From Streptomyces huasconensis (GTDB lineage Bacteria > Actinomycetota > Actinomycetes > Streptomycetales > Streptomycetaceae), in NCBI GenBank assembly GCA_004010275.1, contig RBWT01000027.1:1-56190 (forward strand): DNA of 56,190 nt. Direction: 5' to 3'. Position numbers and translations under genes: made by a program. Of this stretch, positions 52,825 through 56,190 are shown in pieces. The stretch's first letter is position 1; each line of letters begins with the position of its first letter. The notes under the pieces were generated by a model. It saw only the letters and a list, made by a program, of their open reading frames with translations. It searched no databases and was not told the DNA's origin.

Positions 52825-53733
52825 TCAGTAGGCCGAGCCGGAGGCGCCCAGGGAGCCCGTGGGGTGCCAGACCGTCTTGGTCTCCAGGAACGCCGTCAGG
52901 CGGCGCGTGCCGGGGTCGGCGGTCCAGTCCGCGGCCGGGCCCGCCTCCGCGTCCACAGGCTGTGGACGCAGGACGCGCTTGAGGTTGTCCGCGGCCGCGA
53001 TCTCCAGGTCGCGCGCGAGGTCCGCGTCCGCGCCCGTCAGGTCGATGGCGTTGACGTCCTGGTGCGCGGCGAGCGGGGCCGCGATCTCGGCCGTCTTGCC
53101 GGTGAGGATGTTGACCACGCCACCGGGCACGTCGGAGGTCGCAAGCACCTCGCCCAGCGACAGTGCCGGGAGCGGGGCCTTCTCGGAGGCGATCACGACG
53201 GCCGTGTTGCCCGTCGCGATGACCGGGGCGAGCACCGAGACCAGGCCGAGGAACGACGACTCCTGCGGCGCGAGCACCGCGACGACGCCCGTCGGTTCCG
53301 GGGACGAGAGGTTGAAGTACGGGCCCGCGACCGGGTTCGCCCCGCCCACGACCTGGCCGATCTTGTCGGTCCAGCCCGCGTACCAGACCCAGCGGTCGAT
53401 CGCCGCGTCCACGACCGCGGCGGCCTTGGACTTCGACAGGCCCTCGGCGTCCGCGACCTCGCGCACGAACTGGTCGCGGCGGCCCTCCAGCATCTCGGCG
53501 ATGCGGTAGAGGATCTGCCCGCGGTTGTACGCGGTCGCGCCCGACCAGCCGCCGAACGCCTTGCGTGCCGCCACGACGGCGTCACGGGCGTCCTTGCGGG
53601 ACGACAGCGGCGCGTTCGCCAGCCACTTGCCCTTTGCGTCGGTCACTTCGTACACCCGGCCGCTCTCGGAACGCGGGAACTTCCCGCCGACGTACAGCTT
53701 GTAGGTCTTCAGGACCGTGAGTCGGTCAGACAT
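52825..53733 (-). CDS. Half-length aldehyde dehydrogenase homologue without catalytic cysteine
   Basis: A 302-residue protein matching the N-terminal NAD-binding part of aldehyde dehydrogenases: YKLYVGGKFPRSESGRVYEV, NRGQILYRIAEMLEGRRDQF, PTGVVAVLAPQESSFLGLVS and GGVVNILTGKTAEIA. The catalytic Glu and Cys domain is missing; after residue 250 it jumps to an ALDH-like tail (RLTAFLETKTVWHPTGSLGA). It overlaps the full-length gene by eight bases. It is probably a structural partner of that enzyme rather than a decayed copy, since the frame is intact. Confidence 0.75.
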   Translation of the reverse strand: MSDRLTVLKTYKLYVGGKFPRSESGRVYEVTDAKGKWLANAPLSSRKDARDAVVAARKAFGGWSGATAYNRGQILYRIAEMLEGRRDQFVREVADAEGLSKSKAAAVVDAAIDRWVWYAGWTDKIGQVVGGANPVAGPYFNLSSPEPTGVVAVLAPQESSFLGLVSVLAPVIATGNTAVVIASEKAPLPALSLGEVLATSDVPGGVVNILTGKTAEIAAPLAAHQDVNAIDLTGADADLARDLEIAAADNLKRVLRPQPVDAEAGPAADWTADPGTRRLTAFLETKTVWHPTGSLGASGSAY

Positions 53734-55165
53734 CGAGGTACGCCTCCAGTCCGTGCCGGCCGCCCTCGCGGCCGTAACCCGACTCCTTGTAGCCGCCGAA
53801 CGGCGAGGTCGGGTCGAACTTGTTGAATGTGTTGGCCCAGACGACGCCCGCCCGGAGCTTGTTCGCGACCGCGAGGATGCGCGAGCCCTTCTCCGTCCAG
53901 ATGCCGGCGGAGAGCCCGTACTGCGTGTTGTTGGCCTTGGCCACGGCCTCGTCCGGCGTGCGGAAGGACAGGACCGAGAGCACCGGGCCGAAGATCTCGT
54001 CGCGGGCGATGGTGTGCGCCTGCGTGACGTTCGTGAAGAGCGTCGGCGCGAACCAGTAGCCCGTGGACGGCAGTTCGCACGACGGCGACCAGCGCTCGGC
54101 GCCCTCCGCCTCGCCGGTGTCGGCGAGCGCGGTGATGCGGGCGAGCTGCTCGGCGGAGTTGATGGCGCCGATGTCGGTGTTCTTGTCCAGCGGGTCGCCG
54201 AGGCGCAGGGTCGACAGGCGCCGCTTCAGCGAGTCGAGCAGCTCCTCCTGGATCGACTCCTGTACGAGGAGGCGCGACCCGGCGCAGCAGACCTGGCCCT
54301 GGTTGAAGAAGATGCCGGTGACGATGCCCTCGACGGCCTGGTCGATGGGGGCGTCGTCGAAGACGATGTTCGCGCCCTTGCCGCCCAGTTCCAGGGTGAC
54401 CTTCTTGTCCGTGCCCGCGACCTGGCGTGCGATCGCCTTGCCGACAGCCGTGGAACCGGTGAAGGCGACCTTGTTCACGTCGGGGTGGGCGGTCAGGGCC
54501 GCGCCCGCGTCGCCGTACCCGGGAAGAATGTTGACGACGCCCCTGGGCAGGCCCGCCTGGCGGCAGATGTCCGCGAAGAAGAGCGCGGACAGCGGGGTCG
54601 TCTCGGCGGGCTTCAGGACGACCGTGTTGCCGGTCGCGAGCGCCGGGGCGATCTTCCAGGCCAGCATCAGGAGCGGGAAGTTCCAGGGAATGACCTGGCC
54701 CGCGACACCGAGCGGCGCCGGGTTCGGGCCGTAGCCCGCGTGGTCGAGCTTGTCGGCCCAGCCCGCGTAGTAGAAGAAGTGCGCGGCGACCAGGGGGAGG
54801 TCGGCGTCGCGCGTCTCCTTGATGGGCTTGCCGTTGTCCAGCGTCTCCAGGACGGCCAGCTCGCGGCTGCGCTCCTGGATGATGCGGGCGATGCGGAAGA
54901 GGTACTTGGCGCGCTCGGCGCCCGGCAGCGCCGACCACTTCTCGAAGGCCTTGCGGGCGGCCTTCACGGCGCGGTCGACGTCCTCGGCACCGGCCTGCGC
55001 GACCTCGGAGAGGACCTCCTCGGTGGACGGGGAGACCGTCTTGAAGACCTTGCCGTCGGCGGCGTCCACGAACTCGCCGTCGATGAACAGGCCGTACGAC
55101 GGGGCGATGTCGACGACGGAGCGGGACTCCGGCGCGGGGGCGTACTCGAAGGGAGTGGAGGTCAT
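53726..55165 (-). CDS. Aldehyde dehydrogenase
   Basis: A 479-residue enzyme with all ALDH motifs: VIPWNFPLLMLAWKIAPALA, FTGSTAVGKAIARQV (cofactor loop), TLELGGKGANIVFDDAPIDQ (catalytic Glu), FFNQGQVCCAGSRLLVQ (catalytic Cys) and EIFGPVLSVLSFRTPDEA. It is three bases after deoC in the same operon, so acetaldehyde from deoxyribose-phosphate cleavage is the likely substrate. The half-length homologue follows and overlaps. Confidence 0.88.
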   Translation of the reverse strand: MTSTPFEYAPAPESRSVVDIAPSYGLFIDGEFVDAADGKVFKTVSPSTEEVLSEVAQAGAEDVDRAVKAARKAFEKWSALPGAERAKYLFRIARIIQERSRELAVLETLDNGKPIKETRDADLPLVAAHFFYYAGWADKLDHAGYGPNPAPLGVAGQVIPWNFPLLMLAWKIAPALATGNTVVLKPAETTPLSALFFADICRQAGLPRGVVNILPGYGDAGAALTAHPDVNKVAFTGSTAVGKAIARQVAGTDKKVTLELGGKGANIVFDDAPIDQAVEGIVTGIFFNQGQVCCAGSRLLVQESIQEELLDSLKRRLSTLRLGDPLDKNTDIGAINSAEQLARITALADTGEAEGAERWSPSCELPSTGYWFAPTLFTNVTQAHTIARDEIFGPVLSVLSFRTPDEAVAKANNTQYGLSAGIWTEKGSRILAVANKLRAGVVWANTFNKFDPTSPFGGYKESGYGREGGRHGLEAYLDV

Positions 55166-55168
55166 GGG

Positions 55169-56113
55169 TCAGTCCACCGTCACGTAGTCGGGGCCGGAGT
55201 AGCGGCCGGTGGCCAGCTTCTGGCGCTGCATCAGCAGGTCGTTCAGGAGCGACGAGGCGCCGAAGCGGAACCAGTGGTTGTCGAGCCAGTCCGGGCCCGC
55301 GGTCTCGTTCACCAGGACGAGGAACTTGACTGCGTCCTTGGTCGAGCGGATGCCGCCCGCGGGCTTCACGCCGATCTGGACGCCGGTCTGCGCGCGGAAG
55401 TCGCGGACGGCCTCCAGCATCAGGAGGGTGTTGGCCGGGGTGGCGTTGACGCCGACCTTGCCGGTCGAGGTCTTGATGAAGTCGGCGCCCGCGATCATGC
55501 CGATCCAGCTGGCGCGCTTGATGTTGTCGTACGTCGACAGCTCACCGGTCTCGAAGATGACCTTCAGGCGGGCGGTGCCGCAGGCCTCCTTCACGGCGCG
55601 GATCTGCTCGAAGACGGTCATGTAGTCGCCGGAGAGGAAGGCTCCGCGGTCGATGACCATGTCGATCTCGTCGGCCCCGGCGGCCACGGCCTCGCGCACG
55701 TCACCGAGCTTCACCTCGATCGCGGCGCGGCCCGCGGGGAAGGCGGTCGCGACGGACGCGACCTTGACGCCGCTGCCCGCGACGGCCTCCTTGGCGGTGG
55801 CGACCATGTCCGGATAGACGCAGACGGCCGCGGTGCGCGGCGTCCCGCGGTCCGTCGGGTCGGGGTTGACGGCCTTCGCGCCGAGTGCCCGGACCTTGCC
55901 CGGGGTGTCGGCGCCCTCCAGCGTGGTCAGGTCGATCATCGAGATGGCCAGGTCGATGGCGTACGCCTTCGCCGTGGTCTTGATCGAACGGGTTCCGAGC
56001 GAGGCGGCACGCGCCTCCAGGCCGACCGCGTCGACGCCGGGCAGCCCGTGGAGGAAGCGGCGGAGCGTGCTGTCGGACGCGGTCACGTCAGCGAATGCAG
56101 TGGGCATGGTCAC
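55169..56113 (-). CDS. deoC: Deoxyribose-phosphate aldolase
   Basis: A 314-residue class I aldolase. AIDLAISMIDLTTLEG, TAAVCVYPDMVATAKEAVAG, EIDMVIDRGAFLSGDY, VIFETGELSTYDNI, ADFIKTSTGKVGVNATPANT (Schiff-base Lys) and IGVKPAGGIRSTKDA are DeoC motifs. It splits deoxyribose 5-phosphate into glyceraldehyde 3-phosphate and acetaldehyde. GTG 56113 lies six bases after TATGCT, so it is probably leaderless. ATG 56107 is the alternative start. It heads the deoC-ALDH-ALDH' operon. Confidence 0.92.
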   Translation of the reverse strand: MTMPTAFADVTASDSTLRRFLHGLPGVDAVGLEARAASLGTRSIKTTAKAYAIDLAISMIDLTTLEGADTPGKVRALGAKAVNPDPTDRGTPRTAAVCVYPDMVATAKEAVAGSGVKVASVATAFPAGRAAIEVKLGDVREAVAAGADEIDMVIDRGAFLSGDYMTVFEQIRAVKEACGTARLKVIFETGELSTYDNIKRASWIGMIAGADFIKTSTGKVGVNATPANTLLMLEAVRDFRAQTGVQIGVKPAGGIRSTKDAVKFLVLVNETAGPDWLDNHWFRFGASSLLNDLLMQRQKLATGRYSGPDYVTVD

Positions 56114-56119
56114 GAGGGG

Positions 56120-56138
56120 AGCATATCTACGCGCGTAG
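56120..56138 (-). promoter_or_regulatory. Nucleoside-regulon operator and -10 before deoC
   Basis: CTACGCGCGTAG (56127-56138) is the same perfect palindrome as before add, directly upstream of TATGCT (minus strand, 56125-56120). The remaining bases to the window end show nothing further. Confidence 0.72.
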
Positions 56139-56190
56139 CTGCTGTACAGGGGTGGCTTGTCGGTGGGGGCGGGGTGTCTGAGCGGGGGTG

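Overview
This is a high-GC actinomycete chromosome segment, almost certainly Streptomyces. The evidence is extreme third-position GC, many GTG starts, TAnnnT -10 boxes directly before start codons, a recognisable AfsQ1/AfsQ2/SigQ locus, and gamma-butyrolactone-type signalling genes. From memory and unchecked, the gene order outside 12.8-25.7 kb resembles the S. coelicolor SCO4869-SCO4914 neighbourhood. No tRNA, rRNA, CRISPR array or transposase was seen.

Layout. 0-3.7 kb: partial lipoprotein, stand-alone acyl-CoA mutase large subunit, LeuE-like exporter, MarR regulator and a TetR gene lacking its DNA-binding start. 3.7-12.3 kb: a cell-wall glycopolymer locus of the Kdn/teichulosonic acid type, with acyltransferase, two polysialyltransferase-like enzymes, GT2, DUF6716-like transferase, NeuA-phosphatase fusion and NeuB-like synthase. 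12.8-25.7 kb: a probable island. It has two gamma-butyrolactone-receptor-like TetR genes, an AfsA-HAD-SDR signal synthesis set, and a metabolic set of ferredoxin reductase, ferredoxin, tri-histidine diiron desaturase, glutamate mutase S and E, quinone oxidoreductase-like enzyme, EamA exporter and PLP decarboxylase. Four AT-rich promoter elements resembling each other tie the signal and metabolic sets together.

25.9-36.4 kb: nucleoside salvage, with an M20 amidohydrolase, two BMP-family lipoproteins, an ABC ATPase with two permeases, cytidine deaminase and thymidine phosphorylase. 36.5-43 kb: Uma2 protein, a MerR-peroxiredoxin fusion, a STAS protein overlapping a SigG-like sigma factor tail to tail, an MFS/LysR pair and an alpha/beta hydrolase. 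43-44.7 kb: adenosine deaminase and a small secreted protein. 44.7-49.5 kb: PspC and VanZ proteins, then afsQ3-afsQ2-afsQ1 divergent from sigQ. 49.5-52.8 kb: nucleoside-kinase-like protein, DHA2 exporter and its TetR regulator. 52.8-56.2 kb: deoC, a full aldehyde dehydrogenase and a half-length one. Five copies of a CTACGCGCGTAG-type palindrome precede both BMP genes, deoA, add and deoC, which indicates one nucleoside regulon scattered over 28 kb.

Caveat: ten genes carry about fourteen apparent single-base frameshifts, mostly gains or losses of G or C, including in housekeeping genes. I read most of them as base-calling errors rather than gene decay, and the affected coordinates are given as reconstructed full-length spans.
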